DNA of 64,000 nt. Origin: Algorimicrobium algoritergicola (GTDB lineage Bacteria > Bacteroidota > Bacteroidia > Flavobacteriales > Flavobacteriaceae). The stretch covers positions 186,001-250,000 of the forward strand of contig NZ_VSKL01000004.1 of NCBI RefSeq assembly GCF_008086165.1. Reading direction: 5' to 3'. This document shows, piece by piece, positions 36,660-45,768 of this stretch; within the stretch, counting starts at the first letter, position 1, and every line of letters starts with the position of its first letter. The translations under genes were made by a program, and so were the position numbers. The notes below the pieces were generated by a model. That model did not search any database. It had not been told where the DNA came from and saw only the letters and a program-made list of their open reading frames with translations.

Positions 36660-38207
36660 ATGAAACGTATTATTTACTTTCTTTTTTGCATTGGCTTTTT
36701 AATGCTATGGAGTTCTTGTCGTAAAGATTTAGAATTTTCTCGAAGCTCTGGAAATCTAGAGTTTTCAAAAGACACGGTTTATTTAGACACTGTTTTTACC
36801 AATATAGGCTCTAGCACGTACAATTTAAAAGTCTACAACCGCAGTAATGATGACATCAGTATTCCAAGCATCACTTTGGCCGCTGGTATGAATTCTGAAT
36901 ACCGACTGAACGTAGATGGGATGTCTGGAAATTCCTTTGAAAATGTCGAGATTCTAGCTAAAGATAGTATGTTCGTTTTTATTGAAACGACTATAGATAT
37001 CAACAACCTACCAAATACTGGCGAGTTTTTATACACAGATAAAATTGTATTCGATTCAGGTGCCAACATGCAAGATGTGGATTTGGTTACCTTGGTAAAA
37101 GATGCCGTTTTTATTTATCCAAACCGTGATAATAGCACAGGGATTATAGAAACACTAACCTTAAATGTGGGAGGCGAAATATTAGAAACAGATATTCAAG
37201 GACGCTATTTAATGCCTGACGAATATACATTTACCAACGATAGACCTTACGTAGTTTATGGGTATGCAGCGGTTCCAAATGGTGAAACTTTAACTATTAA
37301 TGCAGGAACACGTGTTCATTTTCACGCGAATTCTGGGTTATTAGTTTCTGAAGGTGCATCCTTGAATGTGAATGGTGCTTTAAGTTTAGACCAAGACGTA
37401 TTAGAAAACGAAGTTATTTTTGAAGGCGACCGTTTAGAACCAGGATTTAGTGATATTCCTGGACAATGGGGTTCTATTTGGTTATTTCAAGGAAGTGTAA
37501 ATAATGTTATTAATTATGCAACTATTAAAAATGCAGGTGTTGGTATTTTAAGTGATAGTAATGCCGATGAACCAATTGCTAAACTTACGATTACCAATTC
37601 GCAAATTTATAACAGTAGTAATTTTGGCATATTAGGAAGAAACACCTCTATTTTAGCGGAAAACGTTGTGATTAACAATTCCGGACAATCTTCATTTGCC
37701 GGAACCGAAGGTGGAAACTATAATTTTACACATTGCACCATTGCTAATTACTGGAATAATAGTTTCAGACAGTTCCCTTCCCTACTCCTTAATAATTTCC
37801 GCGAAACTGAAGATGCTATTTTGTTATTCGATTTAACGGAAGCTAACTTCAACAATTGTATTATTTACGGTAATGATAATCCAGAATTCATTTTAGATGA
37901 AGTAGCAGATCCAGGGAATATTTTCAATTTTAAATTCACCAATTCGTTGGCACGTTTCCAAGATCCGAATAATAATTTTTCAGGAAATAATTATGATTTT
38001 GATAATCCATTGCGTTATGAGAACATGCGCTTTAATAATGATCCTGATTTCAAAAACCCAAGAAACAATGAAATGATTATTGGTTTAGATTCGGGAGCAT
38101 TAAATATTGGTCCTAATGCATTTTCAAATGATGTCTCTACTGATATTTTAGACAAACCTAGAACAGGTGCTCCAGATGCTGGTGCTTATCAACATACGGA
38201 ATTTTAG
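36660..38207 (+). CDS. Right-handed beta-helix lipoprotein
   Basis: A 515-residue lipoprotein (lipobox WSSC, Cys20). The N-terminal third is immunoglobulin-like (LEFSKDTVYLDTVFTNIGSS..LKVYNRS). A parallel beta-helix follows, recognisable from repeated short turns (INAGTRVHFHANSGLLVSEG, INYATIKNAGVGIL, ITNSQIYNSSNFGIL). The C-terminus ends in a PRTGAPDAGAYQH motif, as in polysaccharide-lyase-like and choice-of-anchor beta-helix proteins. It may bind or cleave a polysaccharide, but no catalytic residues can be assigned. The downstream small lipoprotein follows after 2 bases. Confidence 0.8.
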   Translation: MKRIIYFLFCIGFLMLWSSCRKDLEFSRSSGNLEFSKDTVYLDTVFTNIGSSTYNLKVYNRSNDDISIPSITLAAGMNSEYRLNVDGMSGNSFENVEILAKDSMFVFIETTIDINNLPNTGEFLYTDKIVFDSGANMQDVDLVTLVKDAVFIYPNRDNSTGIIETLTLNVGGEILETDIQGRYLMPDEYTFTNDRPYVVYGYAAVPNGETLTINAGTRVHFHANSGLLVSEGASLNVNGALSLDQDVLENEVIFEGDRLEPGFSDIPGQWGSIWLFQGSVNNVINYATIKNAGVGILSDSNADEPIAKLTITNSQIYNSSNFGILGRNTSILAENVVINNSGQSSFAGTEGGNYNFTHCTIANYWNNSFRQFPSLLLNNFRETEDAILLFDLTEANFNNCIIYGNDNPEFILDEVADPGNIFNFKFTNSLARFQDPNNNFSGNNYDFDNPLRYENMRFNNDPDFKNPRNNEMIIGLDSGALNIGPNAFSNDVSTDILDKPRTGAPDAGAYQHTEF

Positions 38208-38209
38208 AA

Positions 38210-38764
38210 ATGAGGAAAATATTATATGCAATATTATGCGTGATGTTTATTGGTTGTAAAACAGCGGATACTAATTCAACTGAAAAACTTCATGTTAGTG
38301 GCTTTAAGAAAGGCGTAACAATAAAAAAAGCTGACTCACCCATATATATTAATGGATTTGAGAGTGCTAAAATTATTCATGACCAAGCGGGTCTTGCTGA
38401 AAGCGAATTGCAATTTCACTATACTTCTACCATTGTTCAAACTAGTATGGTAATGGTTAATAATTTCGGAATATGGAAAAAACGCATACCATTTCATAGC
38501 GAAAAACATCCAGCTTTCGTCTGGGAAGATGTCCAACTCCTAAAAAGTAGTTCTGAAAAATTTACTGTTATAACTGATGGCAACGAAGCCGATGGTTTAC
38601 AATTTTCTTCTGTTATGGTTATAGATTCTGAAAACAATGATTGTTTGGCTAAAGGATATGAAATGAGGAATGCCATTATTTCATTTTTTTCTGAAGAGCT
38701 TAAAAAAAAGCAATCTTATAAATTAATGCAGAAAGCTTACAAAGACTTCTCAAAAACAAATTGA
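38210..38764 (+). CDS. Small lipoprotein of unknown function
   Basis: A 184-residue protein with a signal peptide and lipobox (FIGC, Cys16). The mature part is mixed alpha/beta with two conspicuous Trp residues (FGIWKKR, FVWEDV) and a Lys-rich C-terminal helix. No family is recognised. Its start is 2 bases after the beta-helix gene, so the two are co-expressed. Confidence 0.75.
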   Translation: MRKILYAILCVMFIGCKTADTNSTEKLHVSGFKKGVTIKKADSPIYINGFESAKIIHDQAGLAESELQFHYTSTIVQTSMVMVNNFGIWKKRIPFHSEKHPAFVWEDVQLLKSSSEKFTVITDGNEADGLQFSSVMVIDSENNDCLAKGYEMRNAIISFFSEELKKKQSYKLMQKAYKDFSKTN

Positions 38765-38786
38765 AGTACTAAAATTCGACCTAAAT

Positions 38787-38814
38787 GAGATTCTTCAGGG
38801 CGTTCTGAATGACA
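38787..38814. repeat. Short intergenic repeat fragment of the TTCAG..CTGAATGACA type
   Basis: GAGATTCTTCAGG followed by GCGTTCTGAATGACA. TTCAG (38794-38798) pairs with CTGAA (38805-38809). Sequences like this are scattered between genes in Bacteroidota from memory. It ends like the 29755 element (ATGTGACA compared with ATGACA). Only this copy is seen in the window. Confidence 0.4.
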
Positions 38815-38828
38815 AAAAACATCATATA

Positions 38829-38863
38829 AAAAACCTGCTTGAATTAACAAGCAGGTTTTTTTA
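38829..38863. terminator. Bidirectional intrinsic terminator
   Basis: AACCTGCTTG (38833-38842) pairs with CAAGCAGGTT (38849-38858), flanked by A- and T-runs. It serves both the small lipoprotein gene and convergent glyA. Confidence 0.88.
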
Positions 38864-38882
38864 TTTTATAAGTTGAATCGCC

Positions 38883-40154
38883 TTAAACAAATAGTGGCAA
38901 GTGACTCATCATAGCATTTACTTTGTCGCTAATAGCTTCTAGTTTTGCTTCATCTTCATAGTTCATAATGACCTCATCCACCAAAGCTACAATAGCTTCC
39001 ATATCGGCTTCTTTTAAACCACGTGTGGTAATCGCTGGTGTTCCAATTCGGATTCCAGAAGTTACAAATGGGCTTTTATCATCAAAAGGCACCATGTTTT
39101 TATTTACGGTAATATCAGCTTTCACCAGTGCGTTTTCAGCATCTTTTCCAGTAATATTCTTATTTCGTAAATCAATTAACATCATATGATTATCGGTTCC
39201 ACCAGAAATAATATGGTAATCTCTATCTACAAAAGCCTTTGCCATAGCAGCTGCATTTTTCTTTACTTGTAACATATAGTGCATAAAGTCTTCTGTTAAA
39301 GCTTCACCAAAAGCAATAGCTTTAGCTGCAATAATATGCTCTAATGGCCCACCTTGATTTCCTGGAAACACACCAGAATCTAACAACGAGGACATTTTAC
39401 GCAAGTTGCCATTTTTCAATTTTAAACCAAATGGATTATCAAAATCTTGCCCCATCATAATCATTCCTCCTCGAGGTCCACGTAAGGTTTTATGTGTTGT
39501 GGTTGTAACAATATGACAATGCGGTAATGGATCGTTTAAAATACCTTTAGCAATTAAACCCGCTGGATGTGAAATATCACCTAATAATAAAGCACCAACG
39601 CTATCTGCAATTTCGCGAAAACGTTTAAAATCCATATCACGAGAATAAGCTGATGCACCACAAATAATCATTTTTGGTTTTTCACGTTCAGCAACTTCGG
39701 CTACATGGTCATAATCTATAATTCCCGTTTCTTTTTTAACACCGTAAAAAACAGGATTGTATAATTTTCCTGAAAAGTTAACAGGCGAACCATGCGTTAA
39801 ATGACCACCATGCGATAAATCGAAACCCAAAATAGTATCACCTGGTTTTAAACACGCTGAATAAACAGCTGTATTTGCCTGACTTCCCGAGTGTGGTTGT
39901 ACATTTACGTAAGCAGCACCAAATAAAGTTTTGGCACGATCTATAGCCAATTGTTCTACTTCATCTACCACTTCGCAACCACCATAATAGCGTTTGCCAG
40001 GATAACCTTCAGCATATTTATTGGTTAAAACAGAACCTGCAGCTTCCATTACTTGGTCGCTTACAAAGTTTTCTGATGCAATGAGTTCTATACCATGAAG
40101 CTGTCTTTGTTTTTCAGCTTCTATTAATTCAAAAATCTGTTCGTCGCGTTGCAT
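38883..40154 (-). CDS. glyA: Serine hydroxymethyltransferase
   Basis: A 423-residue PLP enzyme that converts serine and tetrahydrofolate to glycine and methylene-tetrahydrofolate. Seen: [11 protein letters not shown] near the start, [17 protein letters not shown], the PLP lysine Lys222 in [14 protein letters not shown], and [16 protein letters not shown]. Full family length. A TATTTTTG box (complement at 40182-40189) upstream may be the -7 element, with a rather distant TTG. Confidence 0.97.
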   Translation of the reverse strand: MQRDEQIFELIEAEKQRQLHGIELIASENFVSDQVMEAAGSVLTNKYAEGYPGKRYYGGCEVVDEVEQLAIDRAKTLFGAAYVNVQPHSGSQANTAVYSACLKPGDTILGFDLSHGGHLTHGSPVNFSGKLYNPVFYGVKKETGIIDYDHVAEVAEREKPKMIICGASAYSRDMDFKRFREIADSVGALLLGDISHPAGLIAKGILNDPLPHCHIVTTTTHKTLRGPRGGMIMMGQDFDNPFGLKLKNGNLRKMSSLLDSGVFPGNQGGPLEHIIAAKAIAFGEALTEDFMHYMLQVKKNAAAMAKAFVDRDYHIISGGTDNHMMLIDLRNKNITGKDAENALVKADITVNKNMVPFDDKSPFVTSGIRIGTPAITTRGLKEADMEAIVALVDEVIMNYEDEAKLEAISDKVNAMMSHLPLFV

Positions 40155-40353
40155 AAATTTTGGTTATTGTTAAATAGAATTCAAAAATAAGAAATACATT
40201 AGTTTAATTCATCAAAAAACATATATTTACTTGACAGATATAATTTTTCGGAAAGGTTAAAGTATTGCTATATTTTACATCATAAATTAGTATAAAAACG
40301 AAAAGTTATGTAGGTTTGATTAGAATTTTACAAACACAAAACCACCCTTAGTT

Positions 40354-41646
40354 ATGTCACTTACAGCTAACAATCCAGATAGAAAATCCTGGTTACACGT
40401 AGATAAAAACTCCGATTTCCCAATTCAAAACATTCCATTTGGTGTGTTCCTTACACGTGATGATATTATCACGATCGGTACACGAATTGGAGATACGGCT
40501 ATAGATTTAGGTGCTTTACACCAATTAGGGTATTTTGAAGGTATTCCGTTAACTGATGATATTTTTCTTCAAGATTCGTTAAACGATTTTATTGCAGACG
40601 GCAGAAAAACATGGCGTTTGGTTAGAAACCGAATTGCTGAAATTTTTGATGCAGAAAACAGTGAATTAAAAGACAATAAGAAAAATAAAGAAACGGTTTT
40701 GTTCCGTTTGGATGAGATTGAAATGCAATTACCTGTCCAGATTGGTGATTATACCGATTTCTATTCAAGCATAGAACACGCTACAAATGTGGGCACCATG
40801 TTCCGCGATCCTGAAAATGCATTAATGCCAAATTGGCTGCATATTCCGGTTGGATATCATGGCAGAAGTTCATCTATTATACCTTCGGGAATTCCAATAC
40901 ACAGACCTCAAGGTCAAACATTGCCAGCTGGTAGTGACACGCCTATTTTTGGTCCAAGTAAATTGGTGGATTTTGAATTAGAAATGGCATTCATAACAAC
41001 AGATGCTAACGATTTAGGTGAACCGATTCCTATTGCTGAAGCCGAAGAGTATATTTTCGGATTGGTTTTATTCAATGACTGGTCTGCTCGTGATATTCAA
41101 AAATGGGAATATGTACCATTAGGACCGTTTTTAGCGAAAAGTTTTGCGTCGTCCATTTCACCTTGGATTGTAACATTAGATGCTTTAGAGCCATTCCGAG
41201 TGGAAAGTCCGAAGCCATTAAAACCACAATTACCTTATTTACAATATAAAGGCAAAAAGAGTTACGACATTAAATTAGAAGTTGCTATTAAGCCAAAAAC
41301 AGCTAAAGAAACGGTTGTTAGTAAGTCCAATTTCAAATATATGTATTGGAATATGTCTCAACAATTAGCACACCACACTGTTAATGGTTGTCCTGTAAAT
41401 TCAGGTGACATGATGGGTAGCGGTACCATCTCGGGTTCTACACCAGATTCTTATGGATCTATGTTAGAATTGAGTTGGAGAGGTGAAAAACCTGTTAAAT
41501 TACAAGATGGTTCAGAACGTAAATTTATAAATGATTATGATACCGTAATCATGCGCGGCCATTGTGAAAAAGATGGTACACGAATTGGTTTTGGTGAAGT
41601 TTCAACGGAATTATTGCCTATTTATGTTCCCAAAAGCAATAAGTAA
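40354..41646 (+). CDS. fahA: Fumarylacetoacetase
   Basis: A 430-residue enzyme of the FAH family, the last step of tyrosine/homogentisate breakdown (fumarylacetoacetate to fumarate and acetoacetate). Seen: an N-terminal domain, then YTDFYSSIEHATNVG, GYHGRSSSIIPSG, the metal site around DFELEMAF, FNDWSARDIQKWEYVPLGPF, and a C-terminal GSGTISG. Length is normal. Other pathway genes are not in this window. Confidence 0.95.
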   Translation: MSLTANNPDRKSWLHVDKNSDFPIQNIPFGVFLTRDDIITIGTRIGDTAIDLGALHQLGYFEGIPLTDDIFLQDSLNDFIADGRKTWRLVRNRIAEIFDAENSELKDNKKNKETVLFRLDEIEMQLPVQIGDYTDFYSSIEHATNVGTMFRDPENALMPNWLHIPVGYHGRSSSIIPSGIPIHRPQGQTLPAGSDTPIFGPSKLVDFELEMAFITTDANDLGEPIPIAEAEEYIFGLVLFNDWSARDIQKWEYVPLGPFLAKSFASSISPWIVTLDALEPFRVESPKPLKPQLPYLQYKGKKSYDIKLEVAIKPKTAKETVVSKSNFKYMYWNMSQQLAHHTVNGCPVNSGDMMGSGTISGSTPDSYGSMLELSWRGEKPVKLQDGSERKFINDYDTVIMRGHCEKDGTRIGFGEVSTELLPIYVPKSNK

Positions 41647-41668
41647 AAACACCCTTATTATAAAATAG

Positions 41669-41707
41669 AAAAGCCCACAAATATCATAATTTGTGGGCTT
41701 TTTTTTT
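41669..41707. terminator. Bidirectional intrinsic terminator
   Basis: AAGCCCACAAAT (41671-41682) pairs with ATTTGTGGGCTT (41689-41700), with a T-run after it. It lies between the fumarylacetoacetase gene and the convergent transporter gene. Confidence 0.9.
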
Positions 41708-41749
41708 ATGTCTTTCCATTATATGCGCTAACTCCTGTGTGATATAAAA

Positions 41750-42724
41750 TTACGCATCAAGAACCTTGCTTTTTGCAAGCCTACCTGCAACGACACTAAT
41801 TATTAAAATTTGTATGGCATGAAATAACATTAATGGCAATAATATCATGCCCAGTATCGCCATATTCCCAAATAGTATTTTAGAAAAAACAGTACCGTGC
41901 ACTAATGATTTTTTAGTCCCGCAAAACTGCGCGGTAATTTGATCTTCTTTTTTGAGCTTTAATTTTCGAGAAATAAAACCCGTTAAAGTAAAGGCAACAA
42001 CAAATAACATTAAGACACCAACAAAAATGGCGCTTAAATCCAAAAATGAGACCACACTAAAAATATTGTTATTAAAAGATTCTGCGAAGCTCTTATAAAT
42101 TATCAATACGATTACAGACTTATCAAATACCGTTAATTTGCTACTGTATTTATGTGCTAATTCACCTAAAAAACGCTGTAATACAAGACCTAAAATTACA
42201 GGTATAATGATTTGAACGATGAGTTTGAGGTAAATATCGGTAAAATCAAAATCTGTTTGTGTATTTACAACAAACAAGCCCATCCAGAGTGGCGTAATGA
42301 CAATTCCAATAATTCCAGATATACTAGCGTTAAAAATGGCTGCTGGTACATTTCCTTTAGCCATAGACACCATAACAACCGATGATGATACCGTTGATGG
42401 CAATGCCGCCAAGAAAAAGAAAGCCAACCAAATAGTTTCCTGTTCCTCATTTTGAATCCATGGCCGAAATAACAAAACTAATATTGGAAACATTATAAAT
42501 GTAGCACCTTGCACTAAAAGATGTAATTTCCAGTTTTGAAGTCCCGCTTTTAACTGTGTCGGATTTAATTTAAGCCCGTAGAAAAAGAATATAAGCGAAA
42601 TCCCTATCACACTAATAGTATCGATAGGAACATTACTTTCTTGAGCTCCCCATTGTGGAAAAAAATAAGCAATTATAATAGTCCCAATGATAGATAAAAC
42701 AAATTTATCAATCTTAAATTTCAT
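41750..42724 (-). CDS. Bile acid:sodium symporter-family (SBF-like) transporter
   Basis: A 324-residue polytopic protein with about ten hydrophobic segments, matching the SBF-like/ASBT fold: FFFYGLKLNP (third helix region), FFLAALPSTVSSSVVMVSMAKGN (sodium-site region) and AQFCGTKKSLVHG. It probably carries an organic anion with sodium. The actual substrate is unknown, and bile acids are unlikely in a free-living bacterium. Confidence 0.87.
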   Translation of the reverse strand: MKFKIDKFVLSIIGTIIIAYFFPQWGAQESNVPIDTISVIGISLIFFFYGLKLNPTQLKAGLQNWKLHLLVQGATFIMFPILVLLFRPWIQNEEQETIWLAFFFLAALPSTVSSSVVMVSMAKGNVPAAIFNASISGIIGIVITPLWMGLFVVNTQTDFDFTDIYLKLIVQIIIPVILGLVLQRFLGELAHKYSSKLTVFDKSVIVLIIYKSFAESFNNNIFSVVSFLDLSAIFVGVLMLFVVAFTLTGFISRKLKLKKEDQITAQFCGTKKSLVHGTVFSKILFGNMAILGMILLPLMLFHAIQILIISVVAGRLAKSKVLDA

Positions 42725-42874
42725 GATAGTTCCTTTACTTCTAAATGCTAAATTAAATATTTCCTACAAAACAATAAAAAGTAGTTTAAGAACAAAAATA
42801 AGCAACTTTCAATCTTAACAGCTCATTTATAAATTCTACTATTTATTTTTTTAAAGCGCTAGTATTAAATGAAA

Positions 42875-42909
42875 AAGCACGGTTTATTTTACTGCTATAA
42901 ACCGTGCTT
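42875..42909 (-). terminator. Intrinsic terminator after the 45574-to-42934 operon
   Basis: On the minus strand AAGCACGGTTTA and TAAACCGTGCTT (42898-42909 and 42875-42886) form a 12-base stem followed by T5. It lies 25 bases after the stop of the gene at 42934. Confidence 0.85.
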
Positions 42910-42933
42910 CTTAAAAAGTGTTCTCAATTTACA

Positions 42934-44376
42934 TTAATTCGGGAAATTACTCATATCCATTAATGACATGGTATTATCACGATGATAACGTGCTAATTTT
43001 AAAATTCTACTATCTGGCGAATAATGCATTAATTGATTAACAAAAACACCATAATCGCTTAATGTAGAGTACCCAAAAAGTTTACGTCCATATTCGTCAT
43101 CTAAATCATTTAACTGGCTTGGCTTATACAAGCCATAATACCAACCGGTATTGATATAAAAATCACCTTGAACATTAATAATTCCTAATGAATTAGAAAT
43201 TTCTGGTAACATACCAACACTTGTTTTAAGTGTCGTAGCATTCATAACTTTTCCGGCCATATCCATTTGTAATACGTAACCAACTCCATATTTAATTAAA
43301 TCTTGTTCAATAGTAGCAGAACTTCCCGCATACATAGGTTTTTCAACAGTACCTGCTTTATACATAGATTCTAAAACTAAATACATGCTCTCGTCTTTAA
43401 AAATGAGTTCCGAAATTTTGACATCTGTAATTTCTGCTGGCGAAAAACCCGTTAAACTTTTATATTGCGTTAACGCTTCCACTTTATTATCATTCAACAC
43501 TTTCTGGTCTGTAATGCTATACATTAAAAGGCGATTGAATTTTCCGGCACTAACACCAAAAGATTTATCTTCATAAAAAGCTATAAAATAATCCTGACTG
43601 CCTATTGAAAATACTTTAGGTTCAAATAAAGCCGTCTTTTCAGGAAATGCTAATTGTTTCATTCCTGCTGAAGTCACTTCAATAACTTGATTCGTTTCCG
43701 CTTTAAAACCTTTTTCAATGCGCACTAAAAGTACGTTTCCTGAATTGGTAACAGCTACATGCTTTTCAGTTGTATCTTCAAAAACCACCTCGTTGCTCCA
43801 AACTTCGTCACCATTTGTTGTATTATAAACATGGACGATTGTATTTTTCGGCTCTTTACGTTTAGAATAAGGTGTGTAAACTACCGCTGCAAAATGACCA
43901 TTTTCTGAAATACGAAATGACATATCGCCAGATTTAGAATTAGACTCAATAGCATGCGTGAAAATTAAACGTGAGGTAAAGGCATCCGTTGTTTTATCGA
44001 AAACAATTTCATGAACCTCCATTTTGTCGGTCTTACCAGTATAACCATGTGTATAAGCCACCACTTGATTTTCGTTACGTTGATACATACCTAAAAAATT
44101 GTACAACGTGCTTGCGCCCATTCCTGGGAATTCAAAGTTAAACGTATCAACCAAGGCATTTTTCTGATCGAATTTGCGTAAAATAATATCATGCTGACTT
44201 TGCATGCCATGTTCATTTATCTGGCTGAATAAATAGGTGTTATAATTATCAGCTAAAACAAATTGAGCTTCTTTTTCAGATTCTGGATTAAACGGAAATT
44301 TATCGCCATAACTAAAGTTTTGCGCTTGTAATCCGCTAATAACAGCAAAAAGTAAAATTACTAATGTATGTTTCAT
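42934..44376 (-). CDS. Secreted propeller-like protein of unknown function
   Basis: A 480-residue protein with a signal peptide (LVILLFAVISGLQAQ). The rest shows repeated strand patterns (IILRKFDQKNALVDTFNF, VYNTTNGDEVWSNEVVFED, YVLQMDMAGKVMNATTL) that suggest a beta-propeller, without a named family. It starts 4 bases after the stop of the coiled-coil protein gene, so the two form an operon and may work together in the periplasm. Confidence 0.75.
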   Translation of the reverse strand: MKHTLVILLFAVISGLQAQNFSYGDKFPFNPESEKEAQFVLADNYNTYLFSQINEHGMQSQHDIILRKFDQKNALVDTFNFEFPGMGASTLYNFLGMYQRNENQVVAYTHGYTGKTDKMEVHEIVFDKTTDAFTSRLIFTHAIESNSKSGDMSFRISENGHFAAVVYTPYSKRKEPKNTIVHVYNTTNGDEVWSNEVVFEDTTEKHVAVTNSGNVLLVRIEKGFKAETNQVIEVTSAGMKQLAFPEKTALFEPKVFSIGSQDYFIAFYEDKSFGVSAGKFNRLLMYSITDQKVLNDNKVEALTQYKSLTGFSPAEITDVKISELIFKDESMYLVLESMYKAGTVEKPMYAGSSATIEQDLIKYGVGYVLQMDMAGKVMNATTLKTSVGMLPEISNSLGIINVQGDFYINTGWYYGLYKPSQLNDLDDEYGRKLFGYSTLSDYGVFVNQLMHYSPDSRILKLARYHRDNTMSLMDMSNFPN

Positions 44377-44380
44377 AAGT

Positions 44381-45574
44381 TTAATTATTATAGATTTCTT
44401 GTTCTAAACGTTCCAATGTTTTTTCATCATCATAGGATAGTTTAATGTTCACTAAATTTTCTTGTAAATCGTTTAAATACTGCTCTGCTTCTACTTTTCT
44501 ATTTAAAGCAACATGTAGTTTTATCAGGTTGAAATAAACGTATTGTGCTATTTTAGCATTGTAATCCGCTTTGGAGTCTTTGTAATCCACTAAAGTCAAT
44601 ACATTATTCCAAATATCAATTCCTTTTTGCATGTTTTCCATAGCCGAAATGGTCATTCTTGAATTTGGATCTTCTTGAATTTTCTTCAAATTCGTTAAAA
44701 CATAAATATGTGCTTTCTCTAACTCGTCATAGGTGTTTTTACGATTTTTAACCACTTCCAAATACATCGATTTTCTTTGATTGATATAACCATAACGCTC
44801 ATTCAAAAGTTGGTTGATTTTTCGCATAACCTTTTCCAAATATTTCTTCTCTTCCCTATTCTTATTAATATTATTTGTTGGGTAATTAGAAATCATTTCG
44901 AATTCCGTAAATAAATCCGTTTTGAAATTTTCCTCACCATTTAACGTCACCACAATTTTTGTAGGTTGATTAGCAAAAGATTGTCCAGCATTATCTTGAA
45001 AATTCACTTTATCAATTTCTACTTGAACATTTAGAATATTCTGACCACGTTCCAAACCATTAATTACAATTTTACTAGCCAAAATGATGTTATCAACAAT
45101 GACGTAATCATTTAAATCTGGATCTCTATAAATCGGTTCTGCTGGCTTATAATAGGTTGGTCTATTAGGTAAAACTAATGTCGGTTTTTTTCCTTGATCT
45201 GTTAAAGCTAATCGTTCTAATAGTGTTAACTCGCTAAATTCTTTCGATTCTAATTCGAATTTTTCCTTCGCCAGCGTAATATCCGTTTCGTGCTGTTCTA
45301 ATTTTGTTTTGTATTCTGCTTCACTATCAATTACTTTTTGATCGTAAGCTTCTAATTCATTTTGAAAATCAGTTTTAGATTGCGCAATAACATCTTCAGT
45401 TGTAACATTGTATGGTGAATTAACGGTTACAGCATAAAATTGCTGATCGGCTGGAATGGAAACTTCTGGCAATTGCGACACATTAAACTCCACTTTTTCA
45501 CCTGTAATTCCCTGAGCCAAAATCATTTGAATACTCACAAAAAATAGGCATACTATTAAATAATACTTTTTCAT
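44381..45574 (-). CDS. Secreted coiled-coil protein of unknown function
   Basis: A 397-residue protein with a signal peptide (FFVSIQMILAQ). Residues about 65-115 are Glu/Lys-rich with heptad-like spacing (a coiled coil), followed by a Pro-rich stretch (LPNRPTYYKPAEPIYRDP), a beta-rich middle and helical repeats in the last 150 residues that may be TPR-like (KAHIYVLTNLKKIQED, KVEAEQYLNDLQ). No family is recognised. First gene of a two-gene operon. Confidence 0.75.
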   Translation of the reverse strand: MKKYYLIVCLFFVSIQMILAQGITGEKVEFNVSQLPEVSIPADQQFYAVTVNSPYNVTTEDVIAQSKTDFQNELEAYDQKVIDSEAEYKTKLEQHETDITLAKEKFELESKEFSELTLLERLALTDQGKKPTLVLPNRPTYYKPAEPIYRDPDLNDYVIVDNIILASKIVINGLERGQNILNVQVEIDKVNFQDNAGQSFANQPTKIVVTLNGEENFKTDLFTEFEMISNYPTNNINKNREEKKYLEKVMRKINQLLNERYGYINQRKSMYLEVVKNRKNTYDELEKAHIYVLTNLKKIQEDPNSRMTISAMENMQKGIDIWNNVLTLVDYKDSKADYNAKIAQYVYFNLIKLHVALNRKVEAEQYLNDLQENLVNIKLSYDDEKTLERLEQEIYNN

Positions 45575-45705
45575 TCTTTTTCTTTTTAAATAGTGTGCAA
45601 AAATACGAGTTTTTTAGTGATATAAATGGAATGATGTGGACTATTCAAAATTAGTGTAACAACCAAGATGAAAACGCCTTGTAAATCTGTCTCTAACTAA
45701 AGTTC

Positions 45706-45739
45706 AAAAAAAAACTCTCAATATTTAAATTGAGAGTTT
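45706..45739 (-). terminator. Intrinsic terminator after the amidohydrolase gene
   Basis: AAACTCTCAAT (45712-45722) and ATTGAGAGTTT (45729-45739) form a stem. On the minus strand a run of nine T follows. It lies 29 bases after the amidohydrolase stop. Confidence 0.85.
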
Positions 45740-45768
45740 CTTCATAATAATTTACTCAAGACAAAAAT

